64,000 nt of DNA. It comes from Rhizoctonia solani. Lineage: Eukaryota > Basidiomycota > Agaricomycetes > Cantharellales > Ceratobasidiaceae. The notes under the pieces were generated by a model, which searched no databases, had not been told where the DNA came from, and saw nothing but the letters and a program-made list of their open reading frames with translations. The position numbers and the translations under genes are program-made. The DNA lies in NCBI RefSeq assembly GCF_016906535.1, contig NC_057385.1:1178001-1242000 (forward strand). The letters are read 5' to 3'. Of this stretch, positions 42,597 to 55,006 are shown piece by piece. The stretch's first letter is position 1. Each line of letters begins with the position of its first letter.

Positions 42597-44376
42597 ATGT
42601 ACGTGTACATTTCTTTACAGCAGAGATCAATTGCTCTTAGGCAGGAGACTGCAACGGATACGACCGGGGGTACTACACCGGCGCCACCACCCACCACTCA
42701 ATCGCAAACCGTCGAAGAGACCACCACGCCTCGTGCGTCTGACACACCCTCTCGAACGACACCGGTCCCTTCATCCACCGACGAGGTAACACCGACATCA
42801 CCCCAGACGACACCAACGACACCAACGACACCGACAACAACAAATGAGCCTACAACAACCCAGTAGGCCTATCCATGCTATCTACCAAGTAGTCCTAATT
42901 CGAATCTTCCTCCAGGCAAACATCAGCATCAACCCCTCCAACCACTTCCCCCACCCAGCCAACTACATCAAGGATTGAAACATCCGAAACGCAAATAACC
43001 ACTACCCAACTCACATCTACATCACCCACAAGTCAGAGCACAACGCCACTGGCTTCTGTTACCACCACACAAAGTGAGATTACCAGTGCCTTGCCGTCAA
43101 CCACTTCTATTCCCACATTGCCTACCACATCTTCTACGCTCGACGTATCTCTTTCTACTGTGTCCACTGTATCCACAACCTCAGGCCCCTCTTCGGCAGT
43201 ATCAGATACGCAAACTTCATCGCATGAATCAATTTCTTCGCCACCTACTGATACGGGCACATCCCGAACATCCACTCCAGTTATAACTACTTCTGGTTCA
43301 GACAGTAATACTATCCCTACAACAGCTTCGGCGCCAGCAACAACCACTACACAAACACAAACACAGACACCAACACCAACACCGACGCCGACACAGACAC
43401 CAACGCCGTCACCAACGCCGACACAGACACCGGCGCCCACAACGCCCACGACCACAATTTCGACTACGCCAGTCCAAGAGTCTACCACCATCAACTCCGC
43501 GTCATCGTCGACATTGACGAGCGTTACCGTAACCACAACAGCTACTGTTGATGGCCGACTCACAACGGCAAGTTACGTTGTGTTTTGCCTATTTGTATCA
43601 TTAATCTCATAGATTTTCAGTTTACTACAGTTGTTCCGACTCTTGCAAGCCTACCAGAAGGAACCTCAGGTCTCTCGGCCCGAAGTTCAAAAATAGTTGG
43701 AGGCGTTGTTGGGGGTACACTGGCTTTGCTAGGCATACTACTTGTCTTGTTTTATATCAGCAGACGTAGACGAAAAGCTGCGGCAGTGAGAGATGCACCT
43801 CGTCTTCAAGCCCCACGACAGATGCTGGATGCCGACGATTTTGATCTTGCTGAACCTGCCCCTGCCCCTTATGCGTACGGAATGGTTGGCGCTCGTGCTA
43901 ACCCGAATCCGAGCGGTAGCATATTTCATGAAGGGCTCCCCGGGACGAGCACGCAACACACTCATTCATACTCGCGGAGTATGGTTAGCGAAAACGATCC
44001 ATTGCTGGCACACCATATGCGCGGAGGTTCAGCAGATATTGATAGTGTTGCAACCTCATCTCCTCGCGAATCCACACATTTTCGTGCCTCGTCCACAACG
44101 GCGCTACTTTATGACCCCAGTGACCCTTTTGGGGATCATGCTTCCCAGTCGACCGGCACTGCCCCACGATCTCAACCACTCGCCGGGACTAAGGCGTTGG
44201 AGGCAAGGTCCCGAGGCCCCGACCAACATGTCTACCCTCCCTCGGCGTACCGTGGCCCAGTTACTTCTTCTGAGCCATTGCCTTCATCATCTCCTGTCAT
44301 AGTTCACCAAGACGCTGGGCACTTTGATATACCGGATATACAGGGCCCCCCTGCCTATGGTAACACGCCCCGTTAA
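42597..44376 (+). CDS. Mucin-like single-span membrane protein with PPxY tail
   Basis: Start uncertain; a first exon or signal peptide upstream may be missing. From 42640 it codes a Ser/Thr/Pro-rich ectodomain of over 250 residues, likely heavily O-mannosylated, with TP/TQ repeats at 43345-43455. An intron near 42865-42915 is normal; a second (43568-43620) starts with GC. Then come ARSSKIVGGVVGGTLALLG, a glycine-rich transmembrane span, an RRRRK stop-transfer, and a cytoplasmic tail of about 200 residues rich in Ser/Pro ending GPPAYGNTPR, where PPAY fits a WW-domain (Rsp5-type ligase) site. The layout resembles fungal wall-stress sensors (Mid2-like), without a recognisable WSC domain. A similar gene lies at 55729-57206. 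A role as sensor is inference. Confidence 0.7.
43345..43455 (+). repeat. In-frame TP/TQ-coding minisatellite
   Basis: Repeated ACACCAACACCGACGCCGAC-like units code for alternating Thr-Pro and Thr-Gln in the mucin-like ectodomain; likely variable in length between strains. Confidence 0.7.
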
Positions 44377-44641
44377 GGCTTCTTGTGTCCAATTGATGGC
44401 AGGGCATAGTATCTATATTATTTTTCTGCAAACGGACATTTTGCTTTTCGTACGGACCTCTTCGGATAAATTTTGCTTGTCATATCAGTCCAATCTGGAT
44501 TGGGAAACACTGTAGTAATTTGAAAATCTTTATGTAGCTGATATAATCAGAGTGTTAATTTCTCTTTCACAGCGATCTCAATAACAGTAAGCATGATAAG
44601 TCCTCAAACTGTGAATCGGGCTGAGATGAACTCTTCCCAGC

Positions 44642-46040
44642 ATGTCTCTACACACCCGTAACATATGGGCTGCTCGGGCGCATCTTAGGAGAGGAACAGC
44701 TTTGAATGCATGTGGTCGGGGTGTCTCATCCAGTATATTACCGAACGAAGATCTTGCTCATGAAGGCCGACCGAAGAAACACTCCAACCCTCTACTTCAT
44801 GTTCAAACACATACAGGGGTTCGCAACATGGCGCATGGGTTACATATAATCCGAAATATTGAGACGAAATACGGGGCCATTGAATCATTTTTGTTCCCTC
44901 GGGTAAGTGCTGGGTCATCCATTTTGTTTCACAGTATCATTATACCATTGCAGGAATCAGGCACAAACGAATACCATCCTACTTTCTTCTTTAGATTCCG
45001 CGAACCTAAAGCGATCAGACAATTGGCCAAACCATATACTCACCTCGATATACCTGTTCTGGAATTGGAGGATAAGCCAAACCATGAAATCGGGATGAAC
45101 GATGTTGGGTACCTTGTCTCACCAAATTCTTCTGGTATGTGCTACTTTATGTTCTGTCCACAGGGCCTCATATGTTCACAGAATTCTTCCCTACGCATGT
45201 GCCCGAGGCAACGGAAACTGGAGATGCTGTTGAAAACCTTCCCGAGGAGGATGCGACCTCAAGCAGCTCAAACAAACCTTCAACGCTCAAAAGTCGCTAC
45301 GCCATCCGTATTGCGGTTTCTGGCTTGGATGAATGTATGTGTATGAAAATTATGCCCAATATTCCGAGTAATATATTTCTTTAGATCCTCAGCCATTCTT
45401 TTCGCACAAGACGATAAATGTTCATGAAAGGGTCCGCATTGAGCGGGAGCTTGCGGGTTGGAAAGGCGCATATGAGACTCTTGAATCCGCCTCGTCGTCG
45501 TCGCAACCTCAAGCTCACCTCAAAGCGCAGTCTATTGAGGAACTGCTACAGGAGAATTTCAACGTCCCTCAGAACACCCTCGTTTTGCCGCAAACAAACC
45601 ATAAGAAAGAACCGGTGCTGGAGGGAGATAGCATATCCGGGCAACTCGAGCAACCCCCGCAACCAACGGAGTACCAACTATTCCGAGTACATTCACGAAG
45701 GGACGCTCGTTCAACAAGCAGAGATCCTCTACCTGATTCGGATGTTGGCGCTGGTGAAATTGCTGAGGGTGACTCACCTATCAAAGGGGCGGTAGCAGAT
45801 GACACCCCTGCTACGGGTTCTTCCGTGCAGTCCAGCGCTCGGGTTAGTGCGAAACGGGAACGTCAGCTCGAGCAAATGCGGCGTGCTGCTGCCTCTCAAG
45901 TCCGCTTGATTGCAGAGAAACGACGAATTGACGAAGAGGCTGCAAAGCGCTCGAAAGCGGCATCCGAAGCTGGAACTGATGACCATCTTCCGGCCTCGAA
46001 CCAAGGAGGATCACTTTGGGATAGGTTTCTTGGACGATAA
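44642..46040 (+). CDS. Conserved protein of unknown role, probably mitochondrial
   Basis: Not recognised. The first 30 residues (MSLHTRNIWAARAHLRRGTA...) are basic, with Arg, Ser and Ala and no acid, as in mitochondrial targeting peptides. The folded part reads HIIRNIETKYGAIESFLFPR, then YHPTFFFRFREPKAIRQLAK and IRIAVSGLDE; an intron joins this to PFFSHKTINVHERVRIEREL. The C-terminal third is disordered with a basic coiled-coil (RERQLEQMRRAAASQVRLIA) and ends SLWDRFLGR. Four exons join in frame with ordinary introns, showing a live gene. Mitochondrial location is inferred from the N-terminus only. Confidence 0.72.
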
Positions 46041-48603
46041 TACCTGTGCTTATTTTTCATGCAATGCATCTCTCCACCGCCTCGATTATGATCGTAGCGC
46101 TACTGCAATCCCCGAACTGCAATGACCCAACATACTCAGGAGATCGGCACTTTGGCCGTGCCCGTAAAGTGTTTCCGATCTTAATCGTCTTTCTGCATCG
46201 TTGGATCTCGATCGGACCTAAATTAGAACTCCACTTTAACCAAATTTTGGTACTTGAGTTTTAATCACAAAAACCAACTTACCGAAGCTACTGTGATGCT
46301 AGCTCTTCAATTATGTTAACTAATATTTTAACATTTCCAACAGAATATTACACATTAGCCCCAGGAGCTCTTGATTTATGATCATTTTACGTAGAGGAAC
46401 GCATATACTTAGCTGGCTACACAGCTGTAAATGGTTTATCCGCGCGCAGCGACGGGAACAACGAACCAAAGGTGAGCAAAATATTGCATTTTAGCTTTCA
46501 ACCACCAATTTAAACTGGGTAACTATCAGGTCTGACCAATGCTGCCACAGGAAGAACAATAGGTAATAATATAGAATACTGGTATGGGTGAGAAACATAG
46601 GTGAGTCAATGCTCAAGTTTCGTAATATTATTAGTAACACCCCCCCCCGGCTGACACTTGCTAGCCAGGATACACACGTTGGCAAAGGATCAATGGCTGA
46701 TCGATTTTAAAGGTCGTCAAGGTCTTGTGGAACAGCGGCAAGTATTAGCGGGGCGTATGTTTATAGCCAAGTGCCGATTACATGCTACAACAAATTATTG
46801 CTATGCGAAACGAAGAATTTTTAACCACGTATGACCCCTCGGTGCATCAGCAGATCCGGATCAGATACCCCAAGGTTATCCGGGTGACTTCACGCTTGTA
46901 GCCGGTCAACTTTGATCATTTTTGAGTTCAAAATCCTGAATATACGGAGTTTACAGAACTCGGCTAGCAATAGCTATAAGATCAATACATAAGATCAATC
47001 ACAAGGGTAAGAGCAGTGAACAGACTCTTCGTAGGTATGTGGATGGTGAATTTACTTTCCCCAAGCCCCAGCAGGTTTAAACTGGGCCAAACATAATCAA
47101 GCCACTACCAAACGTTTACTTTACCTACTATCTATTTTGCGGATTATAAGTCAAGAGGTCAGTTTGACCCAGAGTTGGAGGCATGCTCCTATTACACAGG
47201 TTCGCTACTCGCGTGGATTGATTGTAGTGATGTGAGTCCATTTACTCTATTGTTCAGGAGCACTCACATAATGGATAGCAACTCGCCCCCTGTTTGAAGC
47301 TAGGGGTACACATGTGTAAACTAAGAAACGGGTGTTCATCCTTATGAGTATATATGCTTCAATTGCAACAAGGAAATTTGATCCGGCTACAGATTGCGAG
47401 ATAAAATTAACATTGATTCAGGAAGGTGTATTACTAGGAGTCAAGGTTAGTATAAATTGCCTGCTATAATCAAGCTGCTCGAACATTAGGAGTAAAATTT
47501 CGCCACAAAAAAGCTACTTTGGAATTAGTGGCTATGCTCGGGAACAAGATCAACCATACGTAATCTCTAGCCTCGGGGCAAGGGTGATAAAAGCCTAGGG
47601 ACTGCGGCTCGATTCTGTCCTTGCGATGCAGGTAACATAGTGTAAATTCGAAGCTCCGAATGTGTCTTCAATATGCCGTTCCTCTTATGGTAGATGAGCT
47701 GGATAACGGGGATAAACAGAACAAGTGTATGGGTGTAGACCTGGTGGCGTTATGGCTTTGCCCTTGGAGGCGTTTGCGTATTGAAGGCTATGATATTGTT
47801 GCGGGAATGAGATCATTGTAAGTAAACGCGCGGATGATCAATTATCTCCCAAAGAACTTTGCCTGTTTTTAGCTTGAAAATTCCGGATTATTAAGTTACG
47901 GTGGGAGAGTTCCTCACGTGACTTCCCTGAATGTCACGAAAAGCACGTTGTATACATGCGGCACAAAAGGCACGAGTTTTGCTGTTCAATGCGCACTAAA
48001 GAGCCTGTTGAACCACGAAGCTTACCGGCTCGTTTGTTATCGCCCCTTGGCTGTGTGACATTCAAGTATCTCTGTCCTCTGAGCCTACTTAAACCCCCAT
48101 AAAATTTCGGAAACCTATCGATCAGGGGTGCTATACATGGAGCGAATAAGCTTTTAGAAAATAGCACCATAGCCGAAGTTACTGCCCAGGCTGTGACCGG
48201 GACTTCACGTTCTTGAAATCTCCGGACGGAAAGCATATAGGTCTCCGTCAGCTTCAGCTCCAGTTTAAGGAGATAGCCCCAATGTTTTGGAACGGTCGTT
48301 TGATTAGAGATGAGCAGGCTGGTTGTGGCGATATAACCCCCCTCCCGGCAGCAGCTGGCCTGAACTACCTTCTTTCACGACACTCGCTGACATTTTAGGC
48401 TCTTCGAGAGCACGATCCTTACGCTCTGTGCAAATGCACCTTTAGTTGGTGAGTGTGACAAGGCCGAGCCGGTACGATGCGCTTACATTGACCAATAACC
48501 CTTTTATGGCTACAGTATCTTCTCTGCCATCAACGCTATTCCTCTTGCGCTACCGCCACCACGACATCTACTAGTCCTTACCTTCCTTCTTTGCCTAACC
48601 AGG
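46041..48603. other. 2.5 kb intergenic region, no gene recognised
   Basis: AT-rich, with stop codons in all frames over most of its length. A C run lies near 46638. A 100-residue minus-strand frame at 47934-48236 has no family signature. The right end holds the promoter of the large CaaX gene. Confidence 0.45.
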
Positions 48604-50914
48604 ATGTCTTCCCAAAGGCGGGATTTCCGCCGAATGCTCTACCGCCTAGACTTGGCGACCTCATACCCATCGATCCCTGCATTGATTCAACACTTCATGG
48701 ACGAGACAGCGCTCGACGGTGTTGTGGAGGTGAAAATGGTAGCTAGCCCCCCAAGGGCGGCGCCCCCACCTTCCAAAGGAAAGCGCAATAACAAACCTCC
48801 TCCTCCTCCTCCTGCCCCTCTTCAACCTGTGACTTCCGTCATCTCCTTTAGGCGAGAGGGCAGGGACGTCAATGCGATCGCACTATTTGGCCCGGCATCT
48901 GTACCTTCATCCGTGTTTACAGCTGAGGAGCAAGGTGGCTTACCTCGTAACTTGAATGACCCGCTCGCCTTTCTCGACATGCCAGGCATGGTGGTGAAGA
49001 AACGTTACCCTCCTCGAACTACCCTTGTGTGGGTGTTCGCCCCGTTGGTCCAGAAGTTGCTCGATGAGGGCGCGGACACTGTGATGTTTGAAGTTCGTAG
49101 TTACATCGCGGGAGCAGACTCTGTTCGAGAAGCTCAGTCCACTCTTCACCCGTTTCCCCTTATGGTACAGCGCACTCGACGACCGAGGCTTCACCGTCAG
49201 TACTTGCGTCTGGATCAACACCAAGCTCGGGGGGACAGGGCTCGGCCTTCGAGGATTTGTCTGTAATTCAATATACGCAGTCACCGGCCGCCTATCCTCA
49301 TGCGGACAACAAAGCTCCTATACTTACAGAACTTCATCGTCGGCCTCAAGAAATTCGAGCAGAGGCAGCGTACGAAAGCCCACATCCTTTACATTACTCC
49401 CCTTCCCAACGACAACCATCTATACCTACACATACTCCGGGTCCCACAGTACCTCACTGGTCCCAACCACAGCCAGAAGCCTGGAATCCTGCATCTGGTT
49501 ATAGCGACTTGCAGCCTCTACTCGTTCCACCGTCCTGGGGTTCTTCGTTCAGCTCCGAGGCTTGGAGCGAACATCCAGGCTCATCGTGGCAATCTGATTC
49601 TGCACCTGCTTCCTACGATTATCCAACAATCCCACCCCTCCCGTGGCAAGGCTTGCAGGAGACATCATACGTACCTGGCGCTCTTGAACCAACCGCTGGC
49701 CAAGCTTACTTTAGGGAACCGGCGCCGCCGAACTTCCAGGAAGGCTACTATATGCCACATACGAATTTAAGTGATCAACCAGGTTTTCCACAAATATCCA
49801 TGCGGCCATGACGGCACGAAGTGGGGAGACTCCAGCTACGAGCTATGAATCGCCTGGTGCCGGCTTCCAGGAAGATAATCGAGCAGTGAATTGGGAGGCA
49901 CGGTACCCATACCTTGGTGCACTAGATGTTCCGCCGAGCGAGGCGTTCTCCTACTCGCCTATACCACATGATCGGGGTAGTGAGATGAGGGCCTCTGAGT
50001 TTGATCAGCGACCTAGGACTGGTAGTCCTACTTCACCTCCAGATTCCTCGGAGCGGGACTCCTTGACGCCCACACTTACAAACCCAGGATTTGAACGGAC
50101 TTCCGCCCCTGCATCACAGAAACAGTGGCCATTTTCCCGAGGGCCCTCAAGCCAACCAACTCATTGGCAGCGTTCTACCAGCGCATACACCTCGGTTTCT
50201 CCCAATCTAGGCGTGCCTGGATCTTCTCGTTCTGTTTCTGCCGCATTACCCCGGTCGCGAGTACGTTTACGTTCGAATTCTCCAGAACCTGCAGGGGAAG
50301 CATCAATAAGAGGAGCCAAAAGGCTTAAAGTCAATCCGGGCATCCTTTCAAGTACTCACTTTAAACCCGTCGATGTGGCTTCACCTCCACCTATTTCTGC
50401 TGGCTCCTCTAGCTCTGCGTCAAGATCTCTGAAATCCCGCGTGTCCTCGACTGTGCGCCCCGCAAGTTCAACCCATCGCTCCCACCAAACTGCTTCTCCC
50501 ACCGAAGTGACGCAAGATCAACAGGAGGCTGATAGCTCTTTGTTAGAGATATTGAGCCGCCCCGCTCCCTACAAACGCATGCTTGGCTATGCTGCCCGCC
50601 AACATGATGGGAGTATCGTAGCTTACGAGCTTGACGATTCTGTCGCTGCAACTACTTTCGATGATACGTTACTGGGACTTGGTTTGAGCAGCGTCACCAA
50701 TGTCGCGGCGCTAGGTATGGAGCTAGGTCGCCGTGCTGCCCGTAGGCAACGAGAGTCCAATCTACGAGGCACTGTCGGGCACGATCAAACTGCTACCACA
50801 AACACGTATGGAGAGCACGGGATTCCACAACAGCCTCAAGGCAGTGATAGCCGAACAGGGCCTTTTCGTGGAGCTATATCCAGGCCTGCATGGCAAGGCT
50901 GTGTGATTGCGTGA
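48604..50914 (+). CDS. Large CaaX-box protein, paralogue of 40.5 kb gene
   Basis: Unrecognised family. It starts MSSQRRDFRRMLYRLDLATS, matching the small paralogue, then IPALIQHFMDETALDGVVEV, a proline insert (KPPPPPPAPLQP), and VVKKRYPPRTTLVWVFAPLV, which aligns with the paralogue's middle block. A disordered Ser/Pro/Tyr-rich stretch of about 450 residues follows with basic patches such as RGAKRLKVNP. The end again matches the paralogue: YKRMLGYAARQHDGSIVAYE, then QGCVIA. Farnesylation at the Cys is predicted from the CaaX rule. The frame shifts near 49119, 49245 and 49806 without plausible introns, so the gene as given is broken although coding composition continues in the shifted frames; lost bases are likely. 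Confidence 0.72.
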
Positions 50915-53081
50915 GTCAATCACGGTCTGTTTTTTTTTACGTTCTGGTAGGCTTACTTTATTCTTGGTTTGGAGTGGATATGTGTGATTTACGTCCGTTT
51001 CGCCGTGCTCCGTAGCAGACGACTTCTACTGGGCTACATGTTTCAAGCTCTTTCTGTTTCTTTTAGCAACAATCGTTTTTTTTAGTTTCAGTCATGCTGC
51101 ACATGTATATTTACAACACTCACTCATATGTTTCATACTCTCTACCACATCCCTCGTACTCTTTTCTTTCGTTCTTTGTTTCTTGTTTCATTTTGATACC
51201 CTCGGATTCCTGGTGCTCCGGAGCTCCATGCAATAATGTCAGACGCTGAACTTTGTTTGAATCAATACAACTTATATCCGACAGCGAAAGATACTCACTG
51301 GCTGGGAACATAGTAATTTACCGTGGCCCGAGTGCATACTCGGTTAAAATAGTACAAACAAGATTGCATATGTTGGGATATCTGGAAGGGTTGATACGCA
51401 GATGGACCAACGAGGGGCATGTTATTCGCACAATGCCCCAAGAAACATCAAGGCATATTACATCGTCTAACCAAATCCTTTGACGGATATAACCCCCTCG
51501 CCCAAAACCCGCGTTCCTCTAATGATAGGGAACTGTCTGAGCATGGCACTCAATATCAGCCTCAAGCATAGCCTTGATAGCGGATTATACGTAGAATTTT
51601 GAAGTGTGTGTTTTCCGTGTCATTTTAGCAGATAGTAGAGCCTAGCTGCCTGATCTAACGTAGAGAGACGGTGCGTACGTGTATTAGGTAGTTGGGTTGT
51701 TGATGAAATGAAGCGAAAACTCAGTGATGGACAAAACAGGGATTCACGTGGCGATCATGTCATTACTCATCCCCACTTTCCTTCCCTGGGCGCTTGATCA
51801 TGACACCCACTATGGTTCGCCACTACCTTACTATCCTTACATGATATTAGGCAATATAGATTCGCTTTTGGTCTTATATCTATGGGCTTTCGTGTATTGC
51901 TACTGGTATATTACCGACGTTTCGTATACGTAGATTGCGATCAGTATTTACTGTAGCAACCCCTGGAGCCAAATCCAAGCGCTATGTCTGTGCTGCATTG
52001 AACCCGATTTGATCCTTGGCATTGTCGACATACTTACAGGCGCCCCTAATTCACTGCCTATTGCGTCTTAACTTACCCGGATTGACACAGTATTTCTACA
52101 TTCCACCTTACGTGATACTTGATTGACCTAGCGGTCCAAGTCCTCTTGTCTAGCGCTTCGCCAAATAGCCAAAGCTAGATACGCATGACACATCTGGATC
52201 GAAGAAACCCGCGAACTTGACCACAGTAGTCACGTTTGGTTCAAAACGGCTGTTGTTATAGAGAACGTTCCCAATCGTAGACTTGAATGTTGGTCACTTG
52301 GCAGATGCCATTTGGAATATCTGGAAATCATTTGTAAGTACGAACGAAAGCTGGAATACTGAAGAACTTCGAGAAGTTTCCGTAGTGGATAAAACATTCT
52401 GCATATAGATGTATTGTATAGTTCCTGGACTACCTCGCCATAGACGCAAGCAGTCCAAGCCATGCTGTGTAGATTGGGGTCTGACGGCTCTCTACCATGG
52501 GTAACAATATGTGATGGTGGTGGTAGTATTTCCACACATTTCCGTTTGTAGCGCGCACTTCGTAACTATAGTCAAGGGTCAGATACAGTATACCTTTGCT
52601 ACTCTAATTTGATCATACGGGCAAAATACACACAAGGGCCTCGTACCCAAGGCTCGCGCACCATTTCGTACTGGAACAAAAGATGTATCATTATATCAAC
52701 GACCTCGGCTTATTTATTTTAGCCGCCAAGCGATGGATCTGAGAAGCAAAGCGACGTTGCGAAAGAAGATAACCATCGCCGTGGCCACCAGAATCAATCC
52801 TGGGGTAAGCATGTGAACTCAAGCCGCAGCACCTCGGCATATGTGATATAAAAAGCGGGCAGTATACTTTTTGTGAATATCAGACGGCTAGACCGCTGTA
52901 CATTGTTCCTTCGTTTTGCTCAGGTAGCATCTTTGCCAGCTGTTATAGTTACTGCATCTTTTCAGCGATACTTTTACATCAGTGAGTAGATTTGGGTTGA
53001 ACAACCGTTCCATTCTCACATGATACATTAGCATTCACTTGGGCAGGCCCTTAGGCAACCTTCTTAACCTAACTTTTAGTC
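50915..53081. other. 2.2 kb intergenic region
   Basis: A hydrophobic 69-residue frame at 51724-51933 (plus) could be a chance membrane-like frame. Nothing else resembles a gene. A TATA-like TATAAAAA at 52847-52854 lies 230 bases before the Egh16-like start. Confidence 0.45.
52847..52854 (+). promoter_or_regulatory. TATA box of the Egh16-like gene
   Basis: TATAAAAA about 228 bases upstream of the ATG, leaving room for a 5' UTR of up to 200 bases. Confidence 0.45.
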
Positions 53082-55006
53082 ATGCGTCCTTCGTTCAAAG
53101 CGTTTCTTGGTGGTTTGAGCCTACTGTCCATTCAAATTAGGGCTGTTCATGGCCATGCGGTCATTATTGCAGTAGCAGGAGACAATGGTGTCACGGGTGC
53201 CGGATTTGGTATGGGTATGTGCATATATTCACATTTATTTGCCAAATCTGGTGTGTTAATACTTTACTTCGATCTACTATTCAGTCAGCTCCGTTCCTCG
53301 CGATGGAACCGACGAACAGCCTTTCCAAATCGATACTTCAGTATTCAAGAATCTGATTGCTGATCCCTGTGGTGCGACACTCGCTGGAGGGAGCGTTAAT
53401 ATTGCCAACTCCCTCGCTGCTGCCGAAAAGGCCGGCAATGGTCAACTTCCAGCTCTAACCGATGACATGGTCGCTAGTATAACGTTGCACCAGGTCAACG
53501 GAGATGGAGGAGGTCCATTTACCGGTAGGTCAAATGATGCTTCAGCCTCATATACTTGCTCAAACATTTGGCAGCCATGTTCAACGCTGACGGTACCGGC
53601 CTCAAATGGCAGAATGCTACTGTCGTCACACAGGCCCCAGGAGAGAATGGCCTGCTTGTGTACGTCTATTTGTATCTCTTTAACCACTAGTCCCTAACCC
53701 TGTGTTAACAGGGGTGGGCCTTTCAACTCTTTGTTCGAGGCCCAGCTTCCGGCCGGGACTAAATGCACCGGGGGTACCAATGGCGATGGTGAGTTCAATA
53801 CAACGCTTCTTGTCATTTATCACAAGTCATGCTAAGCTCCGCATACAGCGTGTCTTATTCGCGTTTCAAACGGCGGTGCAGCAGTTGGAGCGGGTCCATT
53901 TGGTATGTGCGCTTTTGTGCCAGAGAAAGAACAAGTGAATATATCTACATAGGCGGTTGCTTTGCGGTTCAAATGCCAAACAACGGGGGAGGAAATTCTA
54001 CTACTGGTAACGGCACTGGTGGGAATCGTAGCGGACGCAATCGCAATAACCATAAGCTTCAGCGTTCGAATGACATATCACAGCTGAAACGCCAGATTCA
54101 ACGTCTCGTTCGTCGCTTGTCGATTAGTCCCAGCGAGGCTAATGACTTGATCACTGCGGCGGGTAGCGCGCTCAATGTTCCTATTGATCTATTGGTGAGT
54201 ATAAATTCCAAATCATTTTAAACCACTAACCCACCCCATGAGTAGGCCGGACAAGATGATGCGTCTCCAAATGGCGGGAATTCCACGACTGCCAAAAATG
54301 TATGAAGTTTAGCTACCTATATACCCAGAAACCTCTTAATCGCTTTTATAGGCTGTTATTTCGGTCAAGCAGGCAGAGCAGCTCAAAGTGGCTGTTAAGG
54401 ATGCGGTTAGCAAGGCTATCGAAATGATGGCAACTGGTGCTGTGACACCCACAAGCGGAGCAGTAGCGACTCAAGTCAATTCCAATCCGGACCTTGCAAT
54501 CACGCGTAACGTAAGTATTTCTAGTCCACTTGTTTCGCCTTTAAACTAAGTATTACATGCATACGGTGTTGCTAGCAAGAGATGAGCGCCTCGTTCTCTT
54601 CAAGCCTCGCCACGTTTGTGTCGGAGCCCGTGGGCCAACCGGCTGGTACAGCGATCATCACCGCTACTGCTACCGGGGGTACCGGTGCTACTAGGACCAC
54701 CGCAGCACCCACTGCTACCTCAAGTAAGTCATCGGTTTTCTAACGGCTTAAAAACAATTAATCAATTAATTTATTGCAAGCCTCAACTCGCGGCAATGGA
54801 AACGGTCGAAACCGCAACAACAACGGAAACGGAAACGGAAACGAAACGGAAACGGACATGGCGGGAACCGAAACCAAAACCAGAACAATCGCAATGACGC
54901 TAACGGGGATGGCACCAACCGTAATGCAGGTAACAATAGGCGTGACGCATCACGCCCGCACATGCGCAGCAGGATCATGCGCGATATTATTTTTGAAGAA
55001 TCATGA
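53082..55006 (+). CDS. Egh16-like secreted virulence-factor family protein
   Basis: Family of small secreted fungal proteins first seen in powdery mildew (Egh16) and in appressoria of rice blast. Signal peptide: MRPSFKAFLGGLSLLSIQIR, then GHAVIIAVAGDNG at the mature start. Core motifs: SSVPRDGTDEQPFQ, DPCGATLAGG, ITLHQVNGDGGGPFT, LKWQNATVVTQAPGENG and GPFGGCFAVQMPN. These fit the family end to end. Unusually, a long C-terminal extension follows: a basic segment with helix potential (QLKRQIQRLVRRLSISPSEA), a helical DAVSKAIEMM region, then Asn/Gly/Arg repeats ending MRDIIFEES at 55006. A frame change near 54842 sits in the AACGGA repeat and looks like one lost G. Exons are short, introns about 50 bases. 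Whether it aids infection here is unknown. Confidence 0.83.
54820..54860 (+). repeat. In-frame AACGGA hexamer repeat
   Basis: Hexamer units code Asn-Gly in the tail of the Egh16-like protein; one unit lacks a G, breaking the frame. Confidence 0.7.

Noticed and set aside
42597..43600. Repeats in the mucin-like gene as a CRISPR-like array
   Set aside because: Short in-frame units coding Thr-Pro, in a eukaryotic genome; no spacers.
40479..50914. CVIA-ending genes as mating pheromone precursors
   Set aside because: Fungal pheromone precursors are usually short and lack folded domains; no STE3-type receptor is nearby.
51724..51933. Hydrophobic 69-residue frame as a small membrane protein
   Set aside because: No homologue recognised, no intron or start context; chance cannot be excluded.
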